Part shown: piece by piece, positions 33,302-42,518 of the stretch
How the letters are laid out: every line of letters begins with the position of its first letter
Position numbering within the stretch: the first letter of the stretch is position 1
Source of the DNA: Homoserinimonas sedimenticola
GTDB lineage: Bacteria; Actinomycetota; Actinomycetes; Actinomycetales; Microbacteriaceae
DNA: 64,000 nt
NCBI RefSeq assembly: GCF_026094475.1
Contig: NZ_JAPELL010000002.1
Location: 186,001-250,000 of the forward strand
Direction of reading: 5' to 3'
Notes under the pieces: generated by a model
The model's database searches: none
What the model saw: only the letters and a program-made list of their open reading frames with translations
Told to the model about the DNA's origin: nothing
Program-made: the position numbers and the translations under genes

Positions 33302-35557
33302 ATGGCTGAGCATCACCACCCGTCCAGCACACCCGCCCGCCGCGATGATGAGCACACCCATCACCACGACCACGGCGACCAGGCACACGGTGCAGCTCGG
33401 CCGAGCCCCGAGGCACACGCCGGACACGACGACCACACCTCGGTGTCGGTCCACGAAAGCCATGCCTCAGCCCCCGTGCACGATGGCCACAGCTCTCATG
33501 GCGACCACGACGGCGGGCATTCCGGGCATGGCGATCACGTGGGTCAGTTCCGGCGATTGTTCTGGATCATGCTCGTGCTCGCCGTGCCCGTGGTGGGATT
33601 CTCGGGGATGTTTGCCATGATCCTTGGCTACTCGCTCCCGGATGCCGCCTGGGCCGGCTGGATCTCACCGTTGCTCGGCACCGTCATGTATGTCTGGGGC
33701 GGTGCACCGTTCCTCGCCGGCGCCATCGGTGAAATCAAGGCACGCAAGCCCGGGATGATGCTCCTCATCGGCCTGGCCATCACTGTGGCGTTCCTCGCAT
33801 CCTGGGGGGCAAGTCTCGGTCTTCTCGACCACGAGCTGGACTTCTGGTGGGAGCTTGCACTTCTGATCGTCATCATGCTGCTGGGCCACTGGATCGAGAT
33901 GCGTTCCCTGGCGCAGACCACCTCAGCCCTCGACTCTCTCGCCGCCCTCCTCCCGGATGAAGCCGAGCGAATCGAAGGCGATCTCACCGTCACCGTCCAC
34001 CCTTCCGAGCTACGAGTCGGCGACCTCGTCGTCGTGCGTCCGGGTGGCCGTGTGCCGGCCGACGGAAAGATCGTCGACGGCTCGGCCAGCATGAACGAAG
34101 CGATGATCACAGGGGAGTCGCAGGCCGTGCGGCGCGGCGCAGGCGAGCAGGTCGTGGCCGGAACGGTGGCGACTGACTCGGGCATCCGCATCGAGATCTC
34201 GGCCACGGGCGATGACACGGCCCTCGCGGGCATCCAGCGCCTGGTGGCCGATGCTCAGAACTCCTCTTCCCGTGCGCAGCGGATCGCCGACACCGCAGCC
34301 GGTTGGCTGTTCTGGTTCGCCCTCGGTGCCGGCGTCATCACGGCGGTGGTATGGACGCTCCTGGGGCTTCCGGATGCCGCCGTCGTGCGCACCATCACCG
34401 TGCTAGTGATCGCCTGCCCCCACGCACTCGGCCTGGCAATCCCGCTCGTCGTATCGATCGCCACCGAGAGGGCCGCGCGCGGGGGAGTGCTCATCAAGGA
34501 CCGGCTGGCACTGGAGAGCATGCGCACGGTCAGCGCCGTACTGTTCGACAAGACCGGAACCCTGACCAAGGGCGCTCCGACGGTCACCGAGATTCACGCC
34601 ACTGCGGGCATGGACGAGTCGCAGATCCTCAGGCTCGCGGCCTCAGCCGAAGCCGACTCCGAGCATCCTCTCGCCCGCGCGATCGTCAACGCCGCCGCCG
34701 AACGGCAGCTCGCCCTCGAGAAGACGAGTGCCTTCGAGTCGTCGCCAGCGGTGGGCGTCTCCGCCCAGGTCGGGGCGCAGCGTGTGCAGGTCGGCGGCCC
34801 GTACCTACTCGAGCAGGAGCACGGCAGCGAGTTGCCGGTCGCGGACCGGTGGCGCGCGGACGGAGCGATCATCCTCCACGTGCTGATCGACGGCGAGGTC
34901 GTCGGCGCGCTCAAGCTCGCCGATGAGATCAGACCCGAATCCCGCGAAGCTGTCGAAGCCCTGCGGGCGATTGGTGTGCAGACGGTGATGATCACCGGCG
35001 ACGCGGACGCTGTCGCCAAGTCGGTCGCAGACGAACTCGGCATCGAGCGGTATTTCGCGGGGGTGCGACCCGAAGACAAGGCGGCCACCATCAAGCAGCT
35101 GCAGGACGAAGGTCGCACTGTGGCGATGGTCGGTGACGGCGTCAATGACGCACCCGCCCTCGCCCAGGCGGACGTCGGCATCGCGATCGGGGCCGGCACC
35201 GACGTGGCGATCGCCTCGGCCGGGGTGATCCTCGCCAGCGACGACCCGCGCTCGGTGCTCTCGATCATCGAACTGTCCCGCGCCAGCTACCGCAAGATGA
35301 AGCAAAACCTGTGGTGGGCGGCCGGGTACAACCTCATCTCCGTGCCTCTGGCGGCCGGCGTGCTGGCCCCCATCGGCTTCGTGCTCCCCATGTCGGTTGG
35401 AGCGATCCTGATGTCGATCTCCACCCTGGTGGTCGCCCTCAACGCTCAACTTCTGCGCCGCCTCGACCTGCGGCCCGAGGCCAGCGCCCGTAGGCTCAGC
35501 GAGCAGCAGCCCGCGGACAGCCGAGCTGCGAAGCTGCCTGCAGGCGTGCAGCCTTAG
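33302..35557 (+). CDS. copB: CopB-type copper-exporting P1B-ATPase (CPH motif)
   Basis: P-type ATPase of 751 residues; the ATG follows AAGGAGGAACGA. The N-terminal 80 residues are His/Asp-rich with about 24 histidines. Eight membrane helices are expected. TGES at 270-273, the membrane metal motif Cys372-Pro-His374 in place of CPC, phosphorylation Asp416 in DKTGTLT, the HP motif SEHPLARA, and GDGVNDAPAL. CPH defines the P1B-3 group that exports Cu(II)/Cu(I) or Ag(I). Central gene of the copper operon. Confidence 0.93.
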   Translation: MAEHHHPSSTPARRDDEHTHHHDHGDQAHGAARPSPEAHAGHDDHTSVSVHESHASAPVHDGHSSHGDHDGGHSGHGDHVGQFRRLFWIMLVLAVPVVGFSGMFAMILGYSLPDAAWAGWISPLLGTVMYVWGGAPFLAGAIGEIKARKPGMMLLIGLAITVAFLASWGASLGLLDHELDFWWELALLIVIMLLGHWIEMRSLAQTTSALDSLAALLPDEAERIEGDLTVTVHPSELRVGDLVVVRPGGRVPADGKIVDGSASMNEAMITGESQAVRRGAGEQVVAGTVATDSGIRIEISATGDDTALAGIQRLVADAQNSSSRAQRIADTAAGWLFWFALGAGVITAVVWTLLGLPDAAVVRTITVLVIACPHALGLAIPLVVSIATERAARGGVLIKDRLALESMRTVSAVLFDKTGTLTKGAPTVTEIHATAGMDESQILRLAASAEADSEHPLARAIVNAAAERQLALEKTSAFESSPAVGVSAQVGAQRVQVGGPYLLEQEHGSELPVADRWRADGAIILHVLIDGEVVGALKLADEIRPESREAVEALRAIGVQTVMITGDADAVAKSVADELGIERYFAGVRPEDKAATIKQLQDEGRTVAMVGDGVNDAPALAQADVGIAIGAGTDVAIASAGVILASDDPRSVLSIIELSRASYRKMKQNLWWAAGYNLISVPLAAGVLAPIGFVLPMSVGAILMSISTLVVALNAQLLRRLDLRPEASARRLSEQQPADSRAAKLPAGVQP

Positions 35558-35589
35558 GGAGCTACTGTGAGACGGGTGGAGGCGCGACT

Positions 35590-36042
35590 ATGAGCATGAT
35601 CGAAGTAGGTCACGCCCTTCGTCCACGCCGCAGCCTGTGGCGCACTCTGATCTTCTCCCTGGCTGCGATCGGTGCGATTGTCGTTGGGCTGGTGGCCATG
35701 CACTCCCTCAATATCGAGGGAGGACACTCGGGGCACGCGGCAAGCAGCCCTGTCGCCGCATCCGCAGATCACCATGCGGATGCGGATGCGGGTGCCGCAG
35801 ACGCCGCAGCGGTTGACCCGCTGGCCAGCCCCGCCGTGTGCGATAGCGACTGTGAACACGCAATGACCGTCATGGCCTGCATCCTGGCCCTGATGGTCAC
35901 GCTGATCATTCTCGGGGCCTCTCGCGCGACATCCATCAGCGCCGGCATCCTGCGGCTGCTTTCCCCTGTACTGGAGCTCAAAGCGACCCTCGCTCCAGCA
36001 GCCCCGCCCTCTCTCCACGTTCTTTCGATCAGTAGGACCTGA
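35590..36042 (+). CDS. DUF6153-like membrane protein
   Basis: Protein of 150 residues with two hydrophobic helices (about 18-40 and 95-116) enclosing an extracytoplasmic loop rich in His/Asp/Ala (GGHSGHAA, DHHADADAGA) with CDSDC. This architecture matches the DUF6153 family found in actinobacterial copper-resistance loci. It probably binds copper outside the membrane; function unproven. Confidence 0.65.
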   Translation: MSMIEVGHALRPRRSLWRTLIFSLAAIGAIVVGLVAMHSLNIEGGHSGHAASSPVAASADHHADADAGAADAAAVDPLASPAVCDSDCEHAMTVMACILALMVTLIILGASRATSISAGILRLLSPVLELKATLAPAAPPSLHVLSISRT

Positions 36043-36123
36043 TTACGGCCGCGCCGGCAACGCCGGCACAGCCCTGCCGCCCCAAGCGGCTCAATCAACC
36101 TTCCTACGGACCGAAAGACGATC

Positions 36124-36717
36124 ATGAAAATTCGTACACTGACCCTCGCAACCGGCGTGCTCGCCGCAGCACTCGTGCTCGCAGGCTGCTCCACCACCGG
36201 CGACACCGGGATGGAGGGCATGGACCACGGGTCGAGCTCCTCACCTGCAGACGACTCCAGCAACGCCGAGTTCAACGATGCCGATGTGAACTTCGCCATG
36301 GGCATGGCGGTCCACCATAAGCAGGCCATCGAAATGTCCGAAACCCTGCTGGCGAAGGACGGCATCGATGAACGTGTCGCCGCCCTCGCCGAAGACATCA
36401 AAGCGGCCCAGGCGCCCGAGATTCAGACCATGAACACCTGGCTCGAAGAGTGGGGTGCCGACACCGAGATGGGCGGCATGGATCACGGCGGCATGATGTC
36501 GGAAGACGACATGGCCGCACTCGAACAGGCGACAGGGCCCGAGGCATCAAGCCTCTTCCTCGAGCAGATGATCGAACACCACGAGGGTGCGATCCAAATG
36601 GCGCAGGGCGAGTTGGACACCGGCACGAACGCCGACGCGCTCGACTTGGCTCAGAAGATCGTCGACGACCAGAACGCCGAGATTGCTGAGATGCAGCAAC
36701 TGCTCGACACCCTGTAG
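36124..36717 (+). CDS. DUF305 lipoprotein
   Basis: Protein of 197 residues with a signal peptide and lipobox LVLAGCSTT (Cys about 23). The DUF305 domain shows a repeat of M-x-x-H-H-x-x-A-I: MAVHHKQAIEM (about 62-72) and MIEHHEGAIQM (about 148-158), each a possible Cu ligand pair. The linker is Met/His-rich (GMEGMDHG, GGMDHGGMM). DUF305 proteins such as CopM bind copper outside the cytoplasmic membrane. Confidence 0.9.
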   Translation: MKIRTLTLATGVLAAALVLAGCSTTGDTGMEGMDHGSSSSPADDSSNAEFNDADVNFAMGMAVHHKQAIEMSETLLAKDGIDERVAALAEDIKAAQAPEIQTMNTWLEEWGADTEMGGMDHGGMMSEDDMAALEQATGPEASSLFLEQMIEHHEGAIQMAQGELDTGTNADALDLAQKIVDDQNAEIAEMQQLLDTL

Positions 36718-36823
36718 CGGCCGGTCACGTGCTGCAGTCGACGTTCACCGCTGCAGCACACCGTCTTCCTCGTTTTCCGTGCCGTCTCACCGTGGCGGCT
36801 ACCTATTCAACGATTGGTGTTCG

Positions 36824-36925
36824 ATGAGCACACGAAACACATTTCTTCTCTTGGCGGCCGCCGTGCTGTTGGCCGTCCTGCTTGGCGCCACCGTGATCGC
36901 CCTGTACCTGATGAGCGCCCGATGA
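36824..36925 (+). CDS. 33-residue single-pass membrane peptide
   Basis: The peptide is almost entirely one transmembrane helix (FLLLAAAVLLAVLLGATVIA). Its stop codon overlaps the start of the next gene (ATGA), which supports expression as a coupled operon member. Function unknown; it may stabilise a membrane partner. Confidence 0.6.
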   Translation: MSTRNTFLLLAAAVLLAVLLGATVIALYLMSAR

Positions 36926-37815
36926 GCGGCCGCTCCCGCACCGGACTGATGGTGCTCGCCGGGGCCGCTGCGGCAGCGTTACTGAGCGGCTGTTCTACCG
37001 CCGCGACAGAACCTGTTCCGGCACCTGCGGACGTGGCGGCAGCATTCGAGCACATCCACGGCCTCGAGGTCGACCCCGAAAGCGGCGCTCTTCTGGTCGC
37101 TACACACGGGGGAATATTCCAGCTGACCGAGGCCGCCGACGGTACTGAATTGAGCGGCCCTCTCGGCGGCCTCGACATCGACGCAATGGGCTTCACTCTG
37201 AACAATGGAGTGGCCTACGCGTCGGGTCACCCAGGACCGGGCACGCCCGACACATTCGGCTCACCCCATCTCGGACTGATTAGAAGCCCGGACCTGGGCC
37301 GAAGCTGGGTGAACGTCTCACTGACCGGCACGACCGACTTCCACGATCTGACCATCTCTCTGGGCCACCACAAGCGTATCTACGGTCTGGATTCCAGCTC
37401 TGGAACTGTGCGAAAAACCGACGACGGCCAGACGTGGACCGACGGGGCAACCCTCGCCGCCCGCGACATACTCGCACCCGACGAGAACCCTGACCTCCTC
37501 TACGCCACGACAGAAGATGGGCTCTCCGTCAGCACGGACGGTGCTGAATCCTTCATCCTGGACCCGCTCGCCCCCCGTCTCTACCTCATTGCGTCCGGCG
37601 GGGACGACTGGCTTGTGGGCATCGATGTCGACGGGACCCTCTGGTACCAGCCGCTCGAAGGCGGGCCATGGTCTCAGGGAGGGGTCACAGACGGGGTGCC
37701 GCAAGCCATGACCGTCGATGCTGCCAACGGCCGAGTGATCATCGCGGATGACCGCGGCATCGTCGCCACCGACGACTACGGAGACACCTGGGAGGTCCTG
37801 CGGCCGGCGGAGTAA
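36922..37815 (+). CDS. F510_1955-like BNR-repeat lipoprotein
   Basis: Secreted lipoprotein of 297 residues with lipobox LLSGCSTA. Repeated S/T-x-D-x-G-x-x-W blades (SPDLGRSWVN, KTDDGQTWTD, STDGAESF, TDDYGDTWEV) indicate a sialidase-like beta-propeller. The HIHGLEVDP start matches the F510_1955 family glycosylhydrolase annotation that often accompanies copper genes. No catalytic residues of sialidases are evident, so a binding role is more likely. Confidence 0.82.
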   Translation: MSGRSRTGLMVLAGAAAAALLSGCSTAATEPVPAPADVAAAFEHIHGLEVDPESGALLVATHGGIFQLTEAADGTELSGPLGGLDIDAMGFTLNNGVAYASGHPGPGTPDTFGSPHLGLIRSPDLGRSWVNVSLTGTTDFHDLTISLGHHKRIYGLDSSSGTVRKTDDGQTWTDGATLAARDILAPDENPDLLYATTEDGLSVSTDGAESFILDPLAPRLYLIASGGDDWLVGIDVDGTLWYQPLEGGPWSQGGVTDGVPQAMTVDAANGRVIIADDRGIVATDDYGDTWEVLRPAE

Positions 37816-38040
37816 GCCGAGCTGAAACTTTGGCAGCTGCACCTCGGGGAAGCTGCCCCACGACTGGGGTCGTCGCGTCATCCACCGCCTCGACGCGGCG
37901 GCCCCTCCATTCCTCCGCAGCAGTCCTGCTCGAACCTCCGCGTTTCCAGTGCACTTCGGGATGCCCTTCTCATCTTCTGCATTCCGACGTAGCGTCGCAG
38001 ACGAGGCGGTGACAGGGACGACCGAACAAGGAGACAGAAA

Positions 38041-38448
38041 ATGCCCGTCATCGAAGAAATGCTGAACACGTACCCCAAGGATCTGGGCGGAGTAGACCGC
38101 GCCAAGCTCGCGGAGTGCATCGCTGCCTGCTTGGAGTGCGCGCAAGCGTGCACCGCGTGTGCCGATGCGTGCCTGAGCGAGGACATGGTCGCGGAACTCA
38201 CCAAGTGCATCCGCACCAACCTGGACTGCGCCGATCTCTGCGCCACCACGGGGGCGATCCTTTCCCGTCACACCGGCTACGACGCGAACGTCACCCGCGC
38301 AGCGCTCGAGGCGTGCCGTACCGCCTGTGCGGCCTGCGCCGACGAATGTGAGCGCCACGCCGAGATGCACGAGCACTGCCGCGTCTGCGCGGAAGCCTGC
38401 CGCCGCTGCGAGAAAGCCTGCGCAGACCTGCTCTCCTCGCTGGGCTAA
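38041..38448 (+). CDS. csp3: Four-helix-bundle copper storage protein (Csp family)
   Basis: Protein of 135 residues with 18 cysteines spaced as C-x2-3-C along four helices (AECIAACLECAQACTACADAC, then KCIRTNLDCADLC, then ACRTACAACADEC and CRVCAEACRRCEKAC). This is the Csp/DUF326 signature, whose members store many Cu(I) ions in the bundle core. No signal peptide is present, so it is of the cytosolic Csp3 type. Preceded by 225 bp without a gene and by AAGGAGACAGAAA as ribosome site. Confidence 0.92.
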   Translation: MPVIEEMLNTYPKDLGGVDRAKLAECIAACLECAQACTACADACLSEDMVAELTKCIRTNLDCADLCATTGAILSRHTGYDANVTRAALEACRTACAACADECERHAEMHEHCRVCAEACRRCEKACADLLSSLG

Positions 38449-38472
38449 GCACCTCAACGACAGGAGCTACAG

Positions 38473-39066
38473 ATGACCGCCTCGGAACACGAAGAACGAA
38501 ACGACGGCAGGAACACCACATCACACGACGGCACCAACACCCCCGAGAGCGCCACGGGCAGTGCTAAGGCCAAATCGGATCATGGCGACGGAAAACATCC
38601 TGGGCACGGTGGCTCAGCCAAGATGTACCTGAAGTTCGGCGCAATACTCCTCGTGAGCCTCGGGCTGATGTGGGTGCTCTCCATGTCGATGGTGCGCTCG
38701 ATCGACCATTTCTACTTCAATTTGAGCAACTTCTGGATGGCGCTTCTCATGGTGGCCGCGATGGCGATCGTGATGCTGATCGGCATGTGGGCGATGTTCA
38801 AAAGCACGAAGACGAACATTGCCCTGCTGGCCGTATTTGCGGTGCTGGCTGTGGGAGTCTTCGCGCTCGGGAGAACCGAGACCTTCGTCGGGAACGAACA
38901 ATTCTTGCAGTCGATGATCCCGCACCACTCGCGGGCGATCTTGGTGTGCGAAGAGTCGAACATCACGGACCCAGAAATCATCGAACTGTGCGAGACCATC
39001 GTGGAGACCCAGCAGGAAGAGATCAGCCAGATGGAAACCATCCTCGACCGGTACGCCTCAGAATGA
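38473..39066 (+). CDS. DUF305 protein with three transmembrane helices
   Basis: Protein of 197 residues. A hydrophilic N-terminus (1-50, with DHGDGKHPGHGG) precedes helices at about 54-72, 84-107 and 112-128, followed by a half-size DUF305 domain (FLQSMIPHHSRAILVCEES). Only one HH pair is kept, compared with two in the lipoprotein at 36124. It overlaps the CDF gene convergently by 9 bp and marks the end of the copper cassette. Confidence 0.85.
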   Translation: MTASEHEERNDGRNTTSHDGTNTPESATGSAKAKSDHGDGKHPGHGGSAKMYLKFGAILLVSLGLMWVLSMSMVRSIDHFYFNLSNFWMALLMVAAMAIVMLIGMWAMFKSTKTNIALLAVFAVLAVGVFALGRTETFVGNEQFLQSMIPHHSRAILVCEESNITDPEIIELCETIVETQQEEISQMETILDRYASE

Positions 39067-39777
39067 CGCAGGACCTCTCGACCGTACCGGCCGTATAGCT
39101 TCTCGTCCGTCAGCCGGGGATGAGGGAGACTGCTCCTCCTTACCCATTTCGCCTAGTACTCCGAAGGGCGATTCGACGTCACCGCGCCATGCCTCGATGC
39201 CTTCGCGGATGGCGAGCACCGCGACGACGAGTGCCGCGACGGAATCGGCCCACGCCCACCCGAACAAGCTGTTGAGCAGCAGTCCGATGAGGACGGTCCC
39301 GGAGAGGTAGATGCACAGCAGGAGTTGCTTGGCGTCAGCCATGACGCTCTTGGAGCCCAGTTCTCTCCCGGTGCGGAACTCAAACCAGGCCAGCAGCGGC
39401 ATGACGAGCAGACTCAGGGTTGCGATGCCGATGCCCAGCGGGCTGTGGTCGACCTCGACGGCCCCGGTGAGCGAGAGTACCGAGTCGATGATGACGTAGG
39501 CGGCCAGAGCGAAGAAGGCGATACCGATCGCCCGCACGGTGACCTTCTCCCAGCGTTCGGGATCCTTCCGCGTGAACTGCCAGGCCACGGCGAGGGCTGA
39601 GAGCACCTCGACGATGGAGTCGAGGCCGAAGCCGATGAGCGCGGCGGAGGAGGCCATGGTGCCGGCCCAGATCGCGACGATGGCTTCGATGACGTTGTAG
39701 CTGATCGTGAAGCCGACGATGAAGCGAACCCGGCGGTGCAGAGTGGCGCGGCGCGTGTCGGTGAGGGCGGCGGTCAT
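39058..39777 (-). CDS. Cation diffusion facilitator family efflux protein
   Basis: Protein of 239 residues from the ATG that overlaps the cmtR stop by 4 bp. Six hydrophobic segments; GFTISYNVIEAIVAIWAG and SAALIGFGLDSIVEVLSA (TM2 with Asp) match CDF transporters, as does FGWAWADSVAALVVAVLAI (TM5, WAD-S). The C-terminal cytoplasmic domain is missing; after TM6 there is only a short charged tail, as in the small actinobacterial subgroup paired with CmtR. Likely exports Cd/Zn or Pb. Confidence 0.87.
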   Translation of the reverse strand: MTAALTDTRRATLHRRVRFIVGFTISYNVIEAIVAIWAGTMASSAALIGFGLDSIVEVLSALAVAWQFTRKDPERWEKVTVRAIGIAFFALAAYVIIDSVLSLTGAVEVDHSPLGIGIATLSLLVMPLLAWFEFRTGRELGSKSVMADAKQLLLCIYLSGTVLIGLLLNSLFGWAWADSVAALVVAVLAIREGIEAWRGDVESPFGVLGEMGKEEQSPSSPADGREAIRPVRSRGPASF

Positions 39778-40130
39778 GAGGCTACCTCCTCGCAGCAGCC
39801 GGGCACCGTGCATGCGTCGTCGAGACATGGCACGCTCTCGTCGACGGCCAGGGTGACATCGATCAGCGCCGTGAGTGCGTTCGCCAGGTGCGGATCCGCG
39901 ATCTCGTAGCGCGTCTGGCGGCCTTCCGGTTCGGCCACGACGATGCCGCAGTCGCGCAGGCAGGTTAGGTGGTTGGAGACGTTCGAGCGGCTGAGGCCCA
40001 GGTCGCGTGAGAGCACGGCGGGGTAGTTCGGGCTCTCGAGCAGGGTCATGAGGATGCGAGAACGTGTCGGGTCAGCCATCGCACGGCCAAGCCTGTTCAT
40101 CACGTCGAGACGGTTGGTAATGGTCAGCAT
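39774..40130 (-). CDS. cmtR: CmtR-type ArsR/SmtB Cd(II)/Pb(II) sensor
   Basis: Winged-helix repressor of 118 residues. The recognition helix LSRSNVSNHLTCLRDCG contains Cys57 and Cys61, and Cys102 lies in VPCLDDAC. These are the same three positions as the Cd/Pb ligands of M. tuberculosis CmtR. An additional cluster CTVPGCC is present at the C-terminus. It precedes and overlaps the CDF gene, so it should control its own operon in response to Cd or Pb. Confidence 0.9.
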   Translation of the reverse strand: MLTITNRLDVMNRLGRAMADPTRSRILMTLLESPNYPAVLSRDLGLSRSNVSNHLTCLRDCGIVVAEPEGRQTRYEIADPHLANALTALIDVTLAVDESVPCLDDACTVPGCCEEVAS

Positions 40131-40138
40131 TCACTGAC

Positions 40139-40158
40139 TATACATCACGGGCTGTATT
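40139..40158 (-). promoter_or_regulatory. Candidate CmtR operator
   Basis: Short dyad ATACA / TGTAT (40140-40144, 40153-40157) immediately upstream of the cmtR start. Position and AT-rich form fit an ArsR-type operator, but the arms are short. Confidence 0.45.
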
Positions 40159-40159
40159 A

Positions 40160-40484
40160 ACTCCCAGCGGGCGGAGTTCACCGAGTTACCTTCGATACCA
40201 ATTCGAGGTTCGGGGTTGAGGAACTGTATAACTCCTGGCAACTCATCGTCCACGTGAGTAGAAGCTCCGGTCCCGACGGAATGTTGCCTGTCCGATGCCG
40301 TCGCGTGGTTCCTAATCGTCGAGGATCCGACCTCCACACGGACCAGCCTGCGACGGTGAACTCCGAGTGCCATCCAGCAGCCTGGACCACGCTGGAAAAT
40401 TATCGTGCTTAGCCTGGAACGGCCATCCGGCCACCGTAGAAGTGGCCAATGTTCTCGAGCGTTCTGGGATATCCGGAACCACCC
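40160..40484. other. Right end of the genomic island, no gene seen
   Basis: About 325 bp between the cmtR promoter and the core terminator. No open frame with a ribosome site or recognisable motif. The last 16 bp carry the inverted copy of the TTCCGGA end motif. Confidence 0.55.
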
Positions 40485-40490
40485 ACAGAG

Positions 40491-40524
40491 AGAAGGCCCG
40501 GAACCGATTGGTTCCGGGCCTTCT
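40491..40524. terminator. Strong hairpin terminator at the right island edge
   Basis: Perfect 15-bp stem AGAAGGCCCGGAACC / GGTTCCGGGCCTTCT with a GATT loop. No U-run follows on either side. It directly follows the right ACAGAG copy and was probably the terminator of tRNA-fMet before island insertion. Confidence 0.8.
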
Positions 40525-40558
40525 GCATGCACGGTGAAGCCTCGGGTAGCGTGGGCGC

Positions 40559-41395
40559 ATGAGTACCCTCACCAGTCATGGCGCGGCCGAGGACAGTCCT
40601 GTCGCCATCGCCGTCGCGCAGTTCGCTCCCGGCAGTGACAAGGAGGAGAATCTCGAGACCATCCGCGACATGGCGACAACTGCCGTCGCGCGCGGCGCGG
40701 AACTCGTGATCTTCCCCGAGTACTCCTCCTTCTTCGCGCCCAAGCTCGACCGCGCGACGGTCGAGGCCGCGGAGTCGCTTGACGGACCCTTCGTCGCAGG
40801 AATCGCCGCGATCGCGAAGGTGCTCGGAGTGCACATCGTCGCTGGCATGGTGGAGGAGACGGTGGGTGGGGACCGCGTTTACAACGCGGTCGTCGCCGTC
40901 GACCCGGAGGGTAGCCGCGTGGCCGTCTACCGCAAGCTGCACCTCTATGACGCGTTCGGTCAGCGCGAATCCGAGTGGATCGCGCCGGGAGCGATCGAGC
41001 GCCCCGAGGTCTTCGAGGTCCGGGGCCTCAAGGTCGGCCTGCAGACCTGCTACGACCTCCGCTTCCCTGAGGTGACGCGCCGCCTCGTCGACGAGGGAGC
41101 GGACATCGTGGCCTGCCCGAGCGAGTGGGTCCGCGGCCCGCTCAAGGAGCAGCACTGGCGCACGCTCGTGACCGCCCGCGCACTCGAGAACACCGTCTAC
41201 CTCGCCGCGGCGGACCACGCCCCGCCAATCGGGGTCGGCAACAGCATGGTCGTCGACCCCATGGGCGTCGAGGTGGCGACGATCGGGGAGACGAGTGACA
41301 TTGCCCTCGCATGGGTGACAAAAGAGCGAATCGAGAGCGTTCGTAGCGTAAATCCCTCCCTAACGGGGCGCAGATTCGGGGTACACGAACGCTAG
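40559..41395 (+). CDS. Carbon-nitrogen hydrolase (nitrilase superfamily)
   Basis: Amidase-type hydrolase of 278 residues. The catalytic triad is Glu54 (LVIFPEYS), Lys126 (YRKLHLYDAFG) and Cys164 (GLQTCYDLRFPE). The motif set is closest to the Nit1/Nit2-like omega-amidase or deaminated-glutathione amidase branch. First core gene after the island, just behind the hairpin. Confidence 0.92.
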   Translation: MSTLTSHGAAEDSPVAIAVAQFAPGSDKEENLETIRDMATTAVARGAELVIFPEYSSFFAPKLDRATVEAAESLDGPFVAGIAAIAKVLGVHIVAGMVEETVGGDRVYNAVVAVDPEGSRVAVYRKLHLYDAFGQRESEWIAPGAIERPEVFEVRGLKVGLQTCYDLRFPEVTRRLVDEGADIVACPSEWVRGPLKEQHWRTLVTARALENTVYLAAADHAPPIGVGNSMVVDPMGVEVATIGETSDIALAWVTKERIESVRSVNPSLTGRRFGVHER

Positions 41396-41445
41396 GCGCG
41401 CCCCCTAAACTGAATCGCGAGTCACCGCCCGGGGGAGAGCAGGAC

Positions 41446-42518
41446 ATGACAGATCCGTATCGCGTCATCGTGGTCGAAGACGACCCAGACGTTGCGTTCT
41501 ACATCAAGACGATCTTGACGAAGCAGGGATGCATCGTCCAGACGTTCACCGACCCGTCCTTCGCCCAGCAGGCCATGCGGCTGTACGAGCCCGATGTTGT
41601 CATCACCGACATCGAGATGCCGGGCATCACAGGCATCGAGCTGATCGAGAAGGTTCGAGCGGTGCGGCCGGGAACGCCCGTCATCGTCATGACGGCGCAC
41701 GTCTCGGTCGACTACGCCGTCGACGCGTTGCGCGCCAACGCCGACGAGTTCCTCACCAAGCCCATCTCCTCGTCCGATCTCATCGCGGTCGTGGCTCGCC
41801 TCGCGGAGGAGTTCCGCTCGGCGAAGTCGAGCATGCCCGACCCCGAGGTCGTCCTCGCGATCGGGGCGCACCCGGATGACGTCGAGATCGGTGCAGGCGG
41901 CATCCTGCTCACCCATCGCGCCGCAGGCGACAGCGTGCACATCCTCACGCTCTCCCGGGGTGGCCGCGGCGGCCACGTGAGCGATCGGCAGTCCGAGGCC
42001 TTCGTCGCGGCGGAGATGCTGGGTGCGCGCCTCCACCTCGAGGACCTGCCCGACACGGAGATCTCCGAGAACGAGCCGACCGTGGGCATCATCGAGAAGG
42101 TGGTTGCCGACATCCGCCCGACCGTCGTCTACGTCCACAGCGACCACGACATGCACCAGGACCACCGCGCCGTGCACAAGGCCGCCCTGCTCGCGACCCG
42201 CAATGTGCGTAGCGTCTCCTGCTATCAGAGCGCCTCGGCGACGGTCGACTTCCGCCCCAATCGCTTCGTCAACATCGACGGCTGGCTCGAGCAGAAGATC
42301 GAGCTCGTGCAGGCGCACCGCTCTCAGGTGCAGGTGAGCCGCTATCACGCCCCCGAGTTCCTCGCCGCCACCGCGAGATACTGGGCGCGCTTCGGCGAGG
42401 GAACGGCGTGCGAGCCGCTCGAGATCGTGCGGGACTCGGGCGACCTCTCGTCCGGCGCGACGGATGTCTCGCAGGCGCTCAGGGCCCAGCGCAACGCGCG
42501 CGCTCGACAGCTTCCCCA

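Larger units (their letters stand above)
20195..40484. mobile_element. Genomic island of about 20.3 kb downstream of tRNA-fMet
   Basis: The segment lies between the initiator tRNA and a perfect hairpin (40491-40524) that probably terminated the tRNA transcript originally. The sequence ACAGAG occurs at both edges (20189-20194 and 40485-40490), and just inside are inverted TTCCGGAAAT (20200-20209) and ATATCCGGAA (40469-40478). Contents are a transposase, a recombinase-like gene, several orphan genes and metal-resistance cassettes. Flanking genes are core actinobacterial and the island genes are not; the left part looks visibly less GC-rich. The ends are inferred, not proven. Confidence 0.7.

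Noticed and set aside
37318-38457. 379-codon open frame antisense to the F510_1955-like and Csp genes
   Set aside because: It crosses two genes with clear family signatures and has no recognisable domain.
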